The position numbers and the translations under genes are program-made. This document shows, piece after piece, positions 54,758 to 64,000 of a DNA stretch of 64,000 nucleotides. The stretch comes from Metridium senile (Eukaryota; Cnidaria; Anthozoa; Actiniaria; Metridiidae). The stretch is taken from positions 36,136,768 to 36,200,767 of the forward strand of contig OX459095.1 of the NCBI GenBank assembly GCA_949775045.1. The letters are read 5' to 3'. Positions within the stretch are counted from its first letter, which is position 1. Every line of letters begins with the position of its first letter. The notes below the pieces were generated by a model. The model saw only the letters and a list, made by a program, of their open reading frames with translations. It was not told the origin of the DNA and searched no databases.

Positions 54758-56385
54758 AACCGAGGAAAGCTGGAACGAGTCAATATATGACTATTTATAG
54801 TTCACTAATTAGTTTTTTACGAGTGATCGATAGAGAGAAACCTGCACTTTATAGTCGTTAAAGATATACAAGATTTTATGGTGAATTGATTGACTAGATC
54901 GGGAAATATTCGGTAAGAGATCATATAATATATTATCGTTATTGTAAGTTCGAGTTTTTAAGTATTGTATATGTGTTATTTGTAGTGAACCGCACAACGC
55001 ACAAGTGAATCGAAGAAGTGATTATCTTACAAGTGAAACACACGAATTTATCAATGTTTAGACCCTTTGAAAGCCTTGAATGTGTGCGCGTAAACGAATT
55101 TCCTAATTGATGTAAAGATATTTGAAGAAAGATTGATGAAAATAAAGACTTTAAGCGAATTAAAACCTACACTTGCTCATGGACCTGATCTATAGGAATT
55201 GCTGAAAATCGGTTTGGTGTTTTTTGAACAACCCAGAACTTTTGGAGCTCTTCTTTGACATCGGCTGGTAGTATAGTAGTGACTTCATATCCCGCATGTG
55301 CACAGATACCCAGCGACAATAGTTATACTGATCTATGGCAAAAAACAGAAACCTGAGCTTTTCAAGGACCTCGACGTATAGCTGAAAGTTCTTCTCCCTG
55401 TGTTCCCTGATAAATACGGGTATGAGAATTTCAATTCTTAATACTTAGTCCCAGAATTGGAACGTTGGACTCTTTTGAACCTTGGTTGTTCTCCAGTCTT
55501 CATAACGCCATCGCGGTCACTTGGTGCATGTGACGTTTTCACATAATTTACAGCTAAAATAACAGTTTTAAAAATTCTAAATTGTTCCATACAATAAATA
55601 CTGATTCTGCAATGTATTCTGGATGTTTGTACTGATTAAAACTGCTTTTAAATAACGTATTTGTCAGGAAATAACAAGATAATAGCATGTACATAAACCT
55701 ACCTGACGGCCATCTTGAATTATGACGTCATTAGGGTCACGGGACTACCAGATTTCTTGGAGCATGAATTTTTTTCGATTCTTATACCCTAAGCATTCAG
55801 TGTGCAAAATTTAGTGCTTTTATCCGGCGTGTAACGATGTTTTGAAAATGTTACCCTAAGCTACTAGACTAATACAAATGATCGGGTGTAGTTTTGATGA
55901 ACAAAGCCGACTATATCCAACTTTTAAGTAAAGCTTCTGTGGACGACAACACCAAGTTTGAACCAGTCAGCGCAGAGAGACCGAAAAGCAGAGGTCGGCC
56001 ACCTAAACATTATCATCCATTGTTACAGAAAGAGAAAGAGCTGATCGATATCACCAAAAGAATTCTCCCAAAGTGCACTGCAGATTCACTCCGCCCAAAT
56101 GGCTCAAGACTCGCTCAATTGTATGGTTTACCGAAAACGCACAAAAAAGATCTAGCGATGCGTCCCATCTTATTTGGTACTGGTACATATAACTTTCCAC
56201 TAGCAAAATGGTTGGAGGACAAGCTAAAAGCCCTATCCTTGAATGAATATACGATCACTGACACCTTTAAATTCGTGGATGAACTACGAGATCTGAAAAA
56301 TAGCCAAACATATATCTCATATAATAAAAACCTTATTGACAAACCTTGGTCAACCTTGTCAACCCCCGGGGGGGGGGGGGGGGGG

Positions 56386-57451
56386 ACTGATAATAAGTAA
56401 ACATTCAGAAGTAGAGGCTAAGTCTTGTGAATTTAAACCCTCGCTTTGTAACTTTAATTTTGATTAAAAGAATATTTCATTTAATCACCCTGCAGATCAA
56501 TGTCTGCATATGTAATTACAGTCAAGTCTTCACGTTCAAAATGCAGGCTACTGCAAACGTCTAATAATGCCAGTTAAGTACAATAGTTTTCTTTTGTGTT
56601 CACATAGCTTGAAATTCCAAGCAATACATCAGATCAAATCTAGTTCACTTGAAGTGTTTAGGCATCGTCAATACCCGTACAAAACTCTTCAGTTAATGCT
56701 CTTAGTATAATATTATTGGATCGTTATTTTACAGCACAGGTTTTGGTAGTTTAAGCAGTTCATGCATTCTCATTACAGACAGGAGATTTAAGCAAAATGT
56801 GCGAAAAGAGAAGCAAGTCAAATCAAATCCAATCCAATCTAACTGTATATTGTATATTGCATACAAATAGGAAAATGATATTGTATAGTACTTATAAAAG
56901 TCTAATGTTAATGAGATTTACAGAACTCATCACTGACTTGAATTCTTTTGTACAATTCTAAATAATTATTCATGAATTTTAGAAGACAACCTAAAATGCT
57001 TTGCCTACTTTCTTTTGTGAAGTAATTAGTACAGATAGACCTGCATCACGCTAGCATGACATTATATTTATAGTTGGGGAAAAACGTTATCATATCAATA
57101 TGAATAAAATTGCAAAGTTTCTTAAAGGATGCCCTTAAATTGAAGTCATGAATTTTTTAAAGATGCGTAGCTTCAAACAATTATATCTTCATTAGTTTAA
57201 AATCAATTTTTTTATGAAACTTTGCAATAATTTTAATATTATGGATGTGACAAATTTAATGATAAGCTCTTTTTTCTTCTTTTCTTGTAAATTGAATATT
57301 TTATGGTGTGACATTAGTGTGATTTTAGTCTATTGTTCAGCTTTTCACAAGAAGGGTAAAAAGAATTATGGTACTGGTAGAATAATGACAATTGTTAAAA
57401 GGAACACTAAATATTGTAAATATCAAAACATTTTATATATTTTGCAGGCTG
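56386..57451. other. Stretch without recognised gene
   Basis: AT-rich, no element border or motif seen. It leads to an AG acceptor at 57450-57451. Confidence 0.4.
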
Positions 57452-57696
57452 AGGATGACATAGATGGAGTTATTGCCAACACCACTGCCCCAATAATAAT
57501 ACTTTTTGGCGATGATATTTTTAATTTAGATGTATTCTGCATAGCAGCAGAAAAGGAAACCATTTGCGACATAACAAAGGAAGGGAAAGTTGGAGAGGGA
57601 TTGGTGCTTTTATTATGTATCTATTTTGCGTTTGCTTTTGATTATTCCGTTCAAAAATATGTTATGTTATTTTTGCAACATGTTATGTTGCTTTGA
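57452..57696 (+). CDS. Unassigned terminal exon
   Basis: After a good acceptor (ATATATTTTGCAG) the frame runs 80 codons to TGA: AEDDIDGVIANTTAPIIILF, FCIAAEKETICDITKEGKVG and LLLCIYFAFAFDYSVQKYVM. I have a weak memory of a similar end in uncharacterised cnidarian proteins that read LLAAYYVF..YP here; no function is known. Upstream exons were not identified. No frameshift. Confidence 0.38.
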
Positions 57697-58228
57697 ATAA
57701 ATGTTAAATTGCCCGTTTCACTGTCGCAGCTTTTTAGTGAATTGCAAGAGGAACCTGAACATTATTAACACTTAAATTATATTGCATGCAATTCAACTTG
57801 AGTCATTTTTTATAGTCATATCAGTGTCTTTTTACATTTTTATACCCTCCCCCACAAAAGAAGTATTTTCTATAATATTTTAGTATAATAAACACTAATA
57901 GTTACAGTGCGGACACTCGAACCATGAACACTTCCAACATTTTTTGACACAAATTAAAGGTAACTTATCACAACCGAAAATAGAAACTAATTGGTACTAG
58001 GACACAACTTATTACAACTTGAACATTGTTTGTGGAAGCGAGATGTAACAGCAGACAAGCTAACTCTTGTTTGAGTGCCTGTTCTGTAACTGCTTTGGTG
58101 AACACTTTAATAATAGGTATAATATTTCAAGAAATAAACAGTTTTATCCCACATAAATTGCAGCAATCAAAATTCTCGAAAGCATAGTATATTTAACTAA
58201 TACCTGTTATCATGAGACATTGCATGTT

Positions 58229-58580
58229 CTCTTTATTATATGTCTGTGTCGGTTTTATCACCCTTTAAGGGGTCAAAACAACTCTTTCTGGAGTCAAAAT
58301 TATAACACTTGTAAAAGTCAAAATGACTCTTTACGGTGTCGGTTTTGTCACCCTTTAAGGGGTCAAAACAACTCTTTACGGTGTCAAAAAGACTCTCTTT
58401 CGAAGGGTCATGATGACTCCTTCAGAGACTAAATAGCGACTCTTTAGAAGACTCAAAGAAGAGTCAAAACGACTCCTTAGAAGACTCGTTAAAATAACAG
58501 GTCAAAACGACCTTTTTGAAGGTGTCGTTATGGGGTCAAAAAAAACCCGACTCTCGACCCGAGTCAAAACGACTTTCTTT
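58229..58580. repeat. Array of self-complementary GTCAAAAxGACTC units
   Basis: More than ten units of the type GAGTCAAAACGACTC or AAGGGGTCAAAACAACTC follow each other with changing arm sequences (GGTGTC, AAGGGGTC, AGAAGACTC, GAGTC). Many can form short hairpins with the AAAA of GTCAAAA in the loop. Two longer copies (58249-58276 and 58337-58364) share GTCACCCTTTAAGGGGTCAA-type cores. No known class. Confidence 0.7.
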
Positions 58581-58879
58581 TTACACTGCAATAAGCTCAT
58601 TACGGCGCTTTTTCACCACCAAGCCAATACATATATTTACCCCCAACCCCCTTTTTTCCCTTCTTATTGATGATCTTACTGTGATGAACCCCGATTCGTC
58701 GGTACTGCAATTGACACCCCAGCCACTGTCACTAGCATCAGTCTAAAAACTGAGTTAATGAGTAGAATGTTTAATTCCATGATACACATGTCTAATATTA
58801 TTACACCACCATCTTAGTTCTTCTTTTGCATTAGTTGACAATTGCAAGTTGCATCAGTCACCATTATAAGCTGATAAAG

Positions 58880-59480
58880 CCTGTATTTTATTCGTTTCTA
58901 GATGACGATAGTGCAATCTACCAAATTCAACCCCTGGTAAGGTAGATACAACTTTACCAATGACCTTAGCAACAAAACGAATTGAGAAAAATCCCTATTC
59001 AAGGCCACTGTGCAGAGAGATGTTATTTGTTCCTTCTTTTCTAGAGTTAAAGTCTATTGACACTGAATCTAAGATAAAACCTAAAAATTTCAATGACTGA
59101 GAAGAAGCACAGATTTCTCAGGATGTACATAAAACCCAGTTTGAGAAAGAGGTGAACTGTTTCCTCTAGATTAGAATCAACAATCCTGCAAATCATTCCA
59201 TTGAATGAGAAAATAATCGATGTACCCTGTAATGGTACATCCTTTCTGCCTTAAGTAAGTTAGAGGGAGTTCATGACTTTGGTAAAAGTCCTTGGTGAAC
59301 TGGACAAACCCATAGGTAGTGCATTAAATTCATATAAGTTACCAGACCAAAGTTTCTTAACGACAAGGATCTAACGGATGTCTTTGGCTTCAACGCTAGA
59401 ATATTTATGAATGAAAACCTCACTAGAAGACGCAAGATGCTTTTTGCAAAAACAAAAAACAAAGCTAAGCAGGAAGCAAA
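58880..59480 (-). pseudogene. Decayed reverse transcriptase remnant (DIRS-like)
   Basis: In broken frames the minus strand gives LYEFNALPMGLSSSPRTFTK (RT block 4), a Y-I-D-Y-F variant of YIDD, SHEILGFILDSVSIDFNSRK-like text and IRFVAKVIGKVVSTLPGVEF. The block order and the VAKVIG...PGVxFG phrase are those of DIRS-type or related RTs. Stops and frameshifts are frequent; old copy. Confidence 0.6.
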
Positions 59481-59854
59481 AGCTTGGATCAGGGCATGGA
59501 CGATTGATGGGAAGATCTTCATCAAAAAGGATTCCACACTACAAAGTATACAACAAATTAACAATATACAAGACCTATAACAAATTCTATGAATAAATAT
59601 ATGATATTACATTTCTTTGGACACTGAAAGATAACACTAAATGTTACTTATAGACAGTGCCTTTGAGGAGAGGCAAGAAGGATATTATTAGATATTATTA
59701 AATAATCTATTATAATTTCGATTTACCTAAGTCTCAGTTAAACGTTTTATGTAATATTTCAAAAACGAGTGCGAATGTTTCATCGGGTTTCCAAACACGA
59801 GAAAACATTTGAAAGCACGAAGTTGGAGGCAGAGAGAGAGAGATAGGAAATTAA

Positions 59855-60778
59855 GGTAGTTCGGGACCCAGTCGTAATCACATAATTTCGTTTTTTAGCT
59901 TTTATTATTTTCCGATTTGAAAATCATGGGAACATTATGCATTCACAAGACAAGCACATCATCTCTGCAAAAAATGTCCTGAATTTAGACCCGTATTCAC
60001 GAGAAATCAAGATTTTTCGTTAAATTCATGATTTTTTCACGTTCAAATCCGCGTCGTTTTAGTGTCGATTTTTGGAACTATATTGCGTCACATAAATTAG
60101 TGTTTTGGGCAAGAATTACGAATTAAACTGGTCATAATTAGCTTTACATCGATTCTAGAGATACTAGCGGACCAAAAAATGTTAAAGTTTGTTTCGATAA
60201 TCTTATAGGGAACTAGTTACCAGTCCCGCACGGACAAAAAACAGGTTCACGAAATATACATTTTAAAGGGTTTTCGTGCTATAACTCGGAAAATAGCGCG
60301 GTGTCACCCAATTTTTATTTTAAAGATGGATTTCCCTTATCAGAACTCTTCTTTCCGTGAAATAAAAATGACATGGTTTTCGAGCGCAAAATGTGGTATT
60401 TTTCACATTTTGAGTTTATTTTTGCATCAAAATTCTCGACATGCACGTACTTTTCGCAGTATTTTTTTGCCCAAAGGATTTTCTTGAGTACAACATGGCA
60501 AATAATTTGTTTGTTAGGAAAGTGTCTTTCTTTTGGAAATGCTTGTAAAAAAGTTTGTTATCGGGAAAAATAGAATAAATAGCGTTTTATGTTTCAAATT
60601 CCGACAATTTTTGTCACAAAAAATGACTAAAATGGGCCCCAGTCTACCGCCCTTATCTCCGAAACGAGCACGGTGACCCAAAATTTAAATTTTATTTTTG
60701 AACTTAACATAGTTTGCTCTTTTTACATGAGAAGTTTCAAAAAGATCTAACGATAGAATCTATGACGCCCGAACTACC
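59855..60778. mobile_element. 924-bp TTAA element without genes
   Basis: Flanked by TTAA at 59851-59854 and 60779-60782. The ends are GGTAGTTCGGGAC and the complement of GGTAGTTCGGGCGTC. The first bases (GGTRGYTCG) are the same pattern as in the 8101-9246 element (GGTGGCTCGACTGA), suggesting a related Kolobok-type family. The inside is AT-rich with no coding block. Confidence 0.8.
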
Positions 60779-60861
60779 TTAATGGAGAGAAAAGATGGAG
60801 GGAGGAGTAGCTAGGAAATCCTAGCTCGAGAAATATTTTTTTATAAGTTGGATAAAAAAAA

Positions 60862-61457
60862 GTAATTATATTACAGAGGGGATAATTTTACGATCCAAAG
60901 CCAAATGGAACGAATTAGGTGAAAAAAAATATATATATTTTCTGACTCTTGAAAAGAAAAACAAAGCAAAGACACACATTAGAAAATTACTGGATAGAGA
61001 GAATAAGGATATAACAGATCAAGTGGCGATACGTCAAATTATAAAAAGTCATTTTCAAAATCAGTTCAATACTATATCAAATAGAACAGAAGGTGAATGT
61101 GCTCGTTTTCTTGCTTATTATAACCAAGTATTAGAGGAAGATAAACGTCGCTGTGACAAATTAATATCAACTCAGGAATGCTTTGAATGCCTAAAACAAA
61201 TGCAAAACTCGACAGCTCCTGGCAATGACGGACTAACGAGAGAATTGGTGTCATGTTTGAAACAAAATTTTGTAGTTGGATCTCTCAAAAATTCACAGCG
61301 TCAAATAATAATAACCAGGAAAAGACAATAGAAGAGTAGCGTCTTGGCGCCCCATAAGTTTAATCAATGTTGAGGTGAAGATTTGTAGTAGGGTGCTGAG
61401 TAATAGAATAAAGAACATTTTGCCTTATTTAATACGTCAAGACGAACTTGCGTTTTA
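60862..61457 (+). pseudogene. L1/Tx1-like LINE ORF2 fragment
   Basis: The frame from 60862 to 61331 reads LRSKAKWNELGEKKYIYFLT, LEKKNKAKTHIRKLLDREN and MQNSTAPGNDGLTRELVSCL, the endonuclease-RT linker and first RT blocks of the L1/Tx1 group (SPGxDGLT). A deletion or shift follows, then LKNSQRQIIIT and, in the next frame, DNRRVASWRPISLINVEVKI and NRIKNILPYLIRQDELAF up to 61457. The catalytic Asp pair is missing. This is a different LINE lineage from the CR1/L2-like copies elsewhere in the window. Confidence 0.75.
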
Positions 61458-62300
61458 GTCATGAAAATATTGAAGTTATTTATTGAATTGACTCGAAGGA
61501 CACAAGGGACGCCGTTTGGAGTTGAAATGCTTTTTTATGAATTTTCGCATCTCTTTCAAATCGTAACAGAAAAGTTTGCAGAAAAAAGATGTATAAATCA
61601 CAAGCTTTTAATTGATACGACATTTCCTATATCTAGTGGTGTTTTAGTCATGAAAACATTGTTATTAATCGGGTGAATTGACTCAAACGATAATGATGTG
61701 GAAAGTTTAAATAAAAAGCTTGGAGCCGTTTTATAGAAAACAGTGAAAATGTGATTTTTAGCAAAACTCACATATTTGAGTTCTTCAACGAGCATTACTA
61801 AAAAAATATTTATTCAATGCATTTTGAAGATTTTATGCTGATATTATATAGTACTTGCAAATAAATATATCAAAACTTCAAGGTTTTTTACAGCACAATG
61901 TTTTATCTGCTTTAAATTTTGAGTCGAATTTTAAAGCGGCGTCATAACTTTTTTTCTGCCCAAAACTTTCCTTTCAAATTTAGACACTGGCTGCGTTATT
62001 AATAGTTGATCAGATTCTGATAATTTCAGAACAACCGTTCCCCAGAATGACGAGAAAACAAAAACTAAAAATACCAGTGTTTGATTATCGGCTAAGGAAT
62101 TGGCTGACCTCTTAGAAAATCTAAAAATAAAGTATACTGTTAGAATCTAGGATAATCAAAGTAAATATTTTATATATTTCTAAATATGAAAAATCCAGTT
62201 AAATTGATGCTCTAGTTCGGGGAATAATAATAATAACAATTACAATCTTTAAACAGATGGCCTACATCATTTAAAAATGCTTTTCAGTAGGGCTCTGTAT
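61458..62300. other. Stretch without recognised gene
   Basis: Two similar phrases, GTTTTAGTCATGAAAA at about 61453 and 61641, suggest a local duplication of about 50 bases. Otherwise AT-rich and unassigned. Confidence 0.45.
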
Positions 62301-62398
62301 ATTCATTACTACCCTTCGCACCACGCTAAGCGCGAATAATAACAAACGACAATAGGAGTGTGACTGTGCTTGGTGCCTGGTGGACAGCACGGCCAGCA
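62301..62398 (-). repeat. Terminal direct repeat (B2-like) of a second tyrosine-recombinase element
   Basis: 98 bases identical to 62921-63018, same orientation, beginning ATTCATTACTACCCTTCGCA. By analogy with the 21239-28260 element this is the outer repeat at the 3' end. Confidence 0.82.
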
Positions 62399-62920
62399 TA
62401 ATTTATTTCATAAGTATTACATTCATTCATGTTTTACAAATAGCTCATCTGATAGAATATTTATATATCTATTACAAAATAACCGTACTTGATATAAAGA
62501 TAATATGGAAATCTACAAAATTTACAATGCATTAGTACGCTGCCCGCTACGAAAAAACCAGTGGGGTAAAAACCACTTGGGACAAAAACCCACTGGGAAA
62601 CGTAGTCCTCGACCGAGTACAGGCGTACGGCTCCGAGGGATAGAGCTATATGAAAATAAATTACCGACAAACTAATATTTAAGTTTGGTTCCAACACTGG
62701 CTGTCCAACAAGCGAGAGTAACGAGCGTCACGGCTTTACTGCTTAAATACTGACACATGCATTAGCATATTCAAATATCTACTAAAATACAAACAAAAGT
62801 ATAGAACAGGTTATGTAATCACTCATTAAGAACAATACATTATCGATACCGATAAGGACATGGCTATGAACCGTAATGAACACGCTTTCCAACTGCACGT
62901 TGTTACGTTGGAAAGCCCTA
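62399..62920 (-). repeat. Presumed A2 segment between the two 98-bp repeats
   Basis: 522 bases with no gene, lying between two identical direct repeats downstream of a recombinase gene. In split-direct-repeat elements this position is taken by A2, a copy of the 5' end. The A1 copy would be outside the window, beyond 64000. Confidence 0.5.
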
Positions 62921-63018
62921 ATTCATTACTACCCTTCGCACCACGCTAAGCGCGAATAATAACAAACGACAATAGGAGTGTGACTGTGCTTGGTGCCTGG
63001 TGGACAGCACGGCCAGCA
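62921..63018 (-). repeat. Inner direct repeat (B1-like)
   Basis: Identical to 62301-62398. It lies 85 bases after the stop codon of the recombinase gene. Confidence 0.82.
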
Positions 63019-63102
63019 CGAGATATAACAAAGACGAGAAACGAAGGAAGACGAGGCCGACCTACAACTTGATCATAATAGAAACGATGAATGTCAAATA
63101 CA

Positions 63103-64000
63103 TCACAAATTAAATGCTCTGGATACTCTTAACTTATCGTCCGTGGAATACTCGATGTAACTGTCCTTCGATTTGACAGACTTCCAACCAGCATGTTTGT
63201 CCAACAGCTCACCAGAGACACCGGCACAACTTAGAGCGGTAGCACCGCCCTTCTTAAGACTGTGAGTGCCAAAACGACTAGAATCTAGAACAAATAGTTT
63301 GAGTGTTTCGCGAAAAATTTCGCGAACTCTGGAATAGCTAATGGACGGCATAAGAGCGACGCCGTTCGATGACAACCTACAAACTAAATGTTGGGCGGGA
63401 TCTAAAGCTAGCTTAGCCAGCAACTGCTCAGTTATTGAAACAGGACAGGTAATCTTCCCTGATCTAGCAAAAAATATGGTATGACCTTTAGCAAGCTGAT
63501 CGTTTTTTCGCCTGGAACAAAAAACAGTCATGTAATCTTTGGCAATGACCACGTCTTTGCGACAAACTTTGATAATTTCGTCAACACGCATTAAACCTGC
63601 AAAAGCAATGACAAAGATGAAGCACGTTCTCAAATGGGATAACGACGCATGTGGGGTGAAAAATTTTTCAGCTACTTTAACGATAACGTCAAGGCCCAAT
63701 GGCTGTTTGCCTACGACGGGCTTTCCCAATAGTCTTTTACACGCTTCTAACATTTGTTTAACCATGATGTCGTCCGTAGGGGACGAAACACCAGCCACCA
63801 TATGGGCCCACCTCACACCATAAACAGCGCTCTCAATAGGGGCGGATGACTGACACGATTCTACTTTATCCCTTAAATAAAGGCAAAATAGAAAAGGACA
63901 AACTGGGAATTCGTTGCATCCCACATTTTCTTTCTCCCATTTCTTCCAAGACAACCACGCATTTTTATACTTAACGTTAGTAGATTGCGCTCTAGAATTG
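63103..64000 (-). CDS. Tyrosine recombinase, partial (runs off right edge)
   Basis: The minus strand is open from the window edge to the stop at 63103, about 299 codons without a break. The N-terminal part has SRAQSTNVKYKNAWLSWKKW, a core-binding (SAM-like) domain pattern. The catalytic part has FVIAFAGLMRVDEIIKV (Arg I), RFGTHSLKKGGATALS (HxxR position, with Lys instead of Arg), LLDKHAGWKSVKSKDSYIEY (His/Gly-Trp and Tyr). The domain is of the kind found in DIRS-order retrotransposons and in many proteins annotated as phage-type integrases. The repeat pair downstream supports a retrotransposon. It is the longest undamaged element gene in the window. Confidence 0.83.
   Translation of the reverse strand, partial: NSRAQSTNVKYKNAWLSWKKWEKENVGCNEFPVCPFLFCLYLRDKVESCQSSAPIESAVYGVRWAHMVAGVSSPTDDIMVKQMLEACKRLLGKPVVGKQPLGLDVIVKVAEKFFTPHASLSHLRTCFIFVIAFAGLMRVDEIIKVCRKDVVIAKDYMTVFCSRRKNDQLAKGHTIFFARSGKITCPVSITEQLLAKLALDPAQHLVCRLSSNGVALMPSISYSRVREIFRETLKLFVLDSSRFGTHSLKKGGATALSCAGVSGELLDKHAGWKSVKSKDSYIEYSTDDKLRVSRAFNL

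Larger units (their letters stand above)
52735..55877 (-). mobile_element. About 3.1-kb TIR element inside the Penelope-like RT
   Basis: The left end has TAGTCCAGTAGCTTAGTGCT and the right end the complement of TTAGTCTAGTAGCTTAGGGT. Inverted likeness continues through GCCGGATAAAAGCAC, TTTTGCACAC and a TTCATGCTCC/GGAGCATGAA pair for about 110 bases with gaps. Both Penelope halves abut it. It carries a minus-strand gene (see next entry). The target duplication was not resolved. Confidence 0.75.
52673..56345 (+). mobile_element. Penelope-like element RT fragment, split by an insertion
   Basis: 52673-52733 reads EEALQQAITQLKKRNDIVIT and stops at RP; 55878-56345 resumes with VLMNKADYIQLLSKASVDDN, LAQLYGLPKTHKKDLAMRPI and YNFPLAKWLEDKLKAL, the N-terminal RT blocks of Penelope-like elements (GLPKxHK and LRPI). 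The 3.1-kb gap is an insertion with inverted ends. The RT is truncated after TYISYNKN; the catalytic YADD region and the GIY-YIG nuclease are absent. It ends in a G run at 56368-56385. Confidence 0.8.

Overview
The window is eukaryotic, from an invertebrate animal and most likely a cnidarian. Coding pieces are split by GT/AG introns, and almost everything recognisable is a transposable element. The mix (Kolobok-like TTAA elements, tyrosine-recombinase retrotransposons, Penelope-like, BEL and Gypsy elements, CR1/L2-like and L1/Tx1-like LINEs, many MITEs) is what I would expect in a cnidarian. The phylum is an inference; no ordinary single-copy host gene fixes it. No rRNA, tRNA or CRISPR was seen.

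Layout. 1-738: LINE reverse transcriptase running off the left edge. 1487-17919: one old transposon gene (DDE transposase, then an OTU-type protease domain, then cysteine-rich CRC motifs) cut twice by TTAA insertions. The first insertion (3610-9246) carries a Kolobok-type transposase joined to a DEDDh exonuclease and ends in a complete non-autonomous relative (8101-9246). The second (10006-17379) carries a minus-strand C2H2/DDE-like transposase gene. 17956-18700: small MITEs, one inside another. 19214-21206: a 20-bp minisatellite split by a foldback element with a 9-bp target duplication. 21239-28260: a minus-strand tyrosine-recombinase retrotransposon with split direct repeats (gag, RT/RNase H, recombinase).

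29292-30176 is a long-TIR element with an 8-bp target duplication. 30372-30821 is a minus-strand RING-like exon with an internal stop. 30887-31036 is a 69-bp-arm palindrome. 32641-41035 is a minus-strand Gypsy element with two 160-bp LTRs in which I found no difference and a 5-bp target duplication; it is interrupted by a CR1/L2-like LINE (about 35685-39075) and by a 430-bp palindrome made from its own shuffled pieces (39686-40112).

41041-42860: BEL/Pao 5' end and gag. 43262-43722: a broken gene start with a PB1/ubiquitin-like look. 44300-50010: LINE ends, a pogo-like MITE (48218-49287) whose empty site is also in the window, and minisatellites. 52673-56345: a Penelope-like RT split by a larger element that is itself hit by a LINE tail. 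57452-57696: an unassigned terminal exon. 58229-58580: an array of self-complementary GTCAAAA units. 58880-59480: a decayed RT remnant. 59855-60778: a third TTAA element. 60862-61457: an L1/Tx1-like fragment. 62301-64000: the 3' part of a second tyrosine-recombinase retrotransposon.

How it fits together: the window is a stack of insertions of different ages. In two places the interrupted reading frame or the empty site can be read directly, giving exact boundaries. Most genes have frameshifts or stops, so few are active as read here; homopolymer errors in the assembly could explain some of the single-base shifts.
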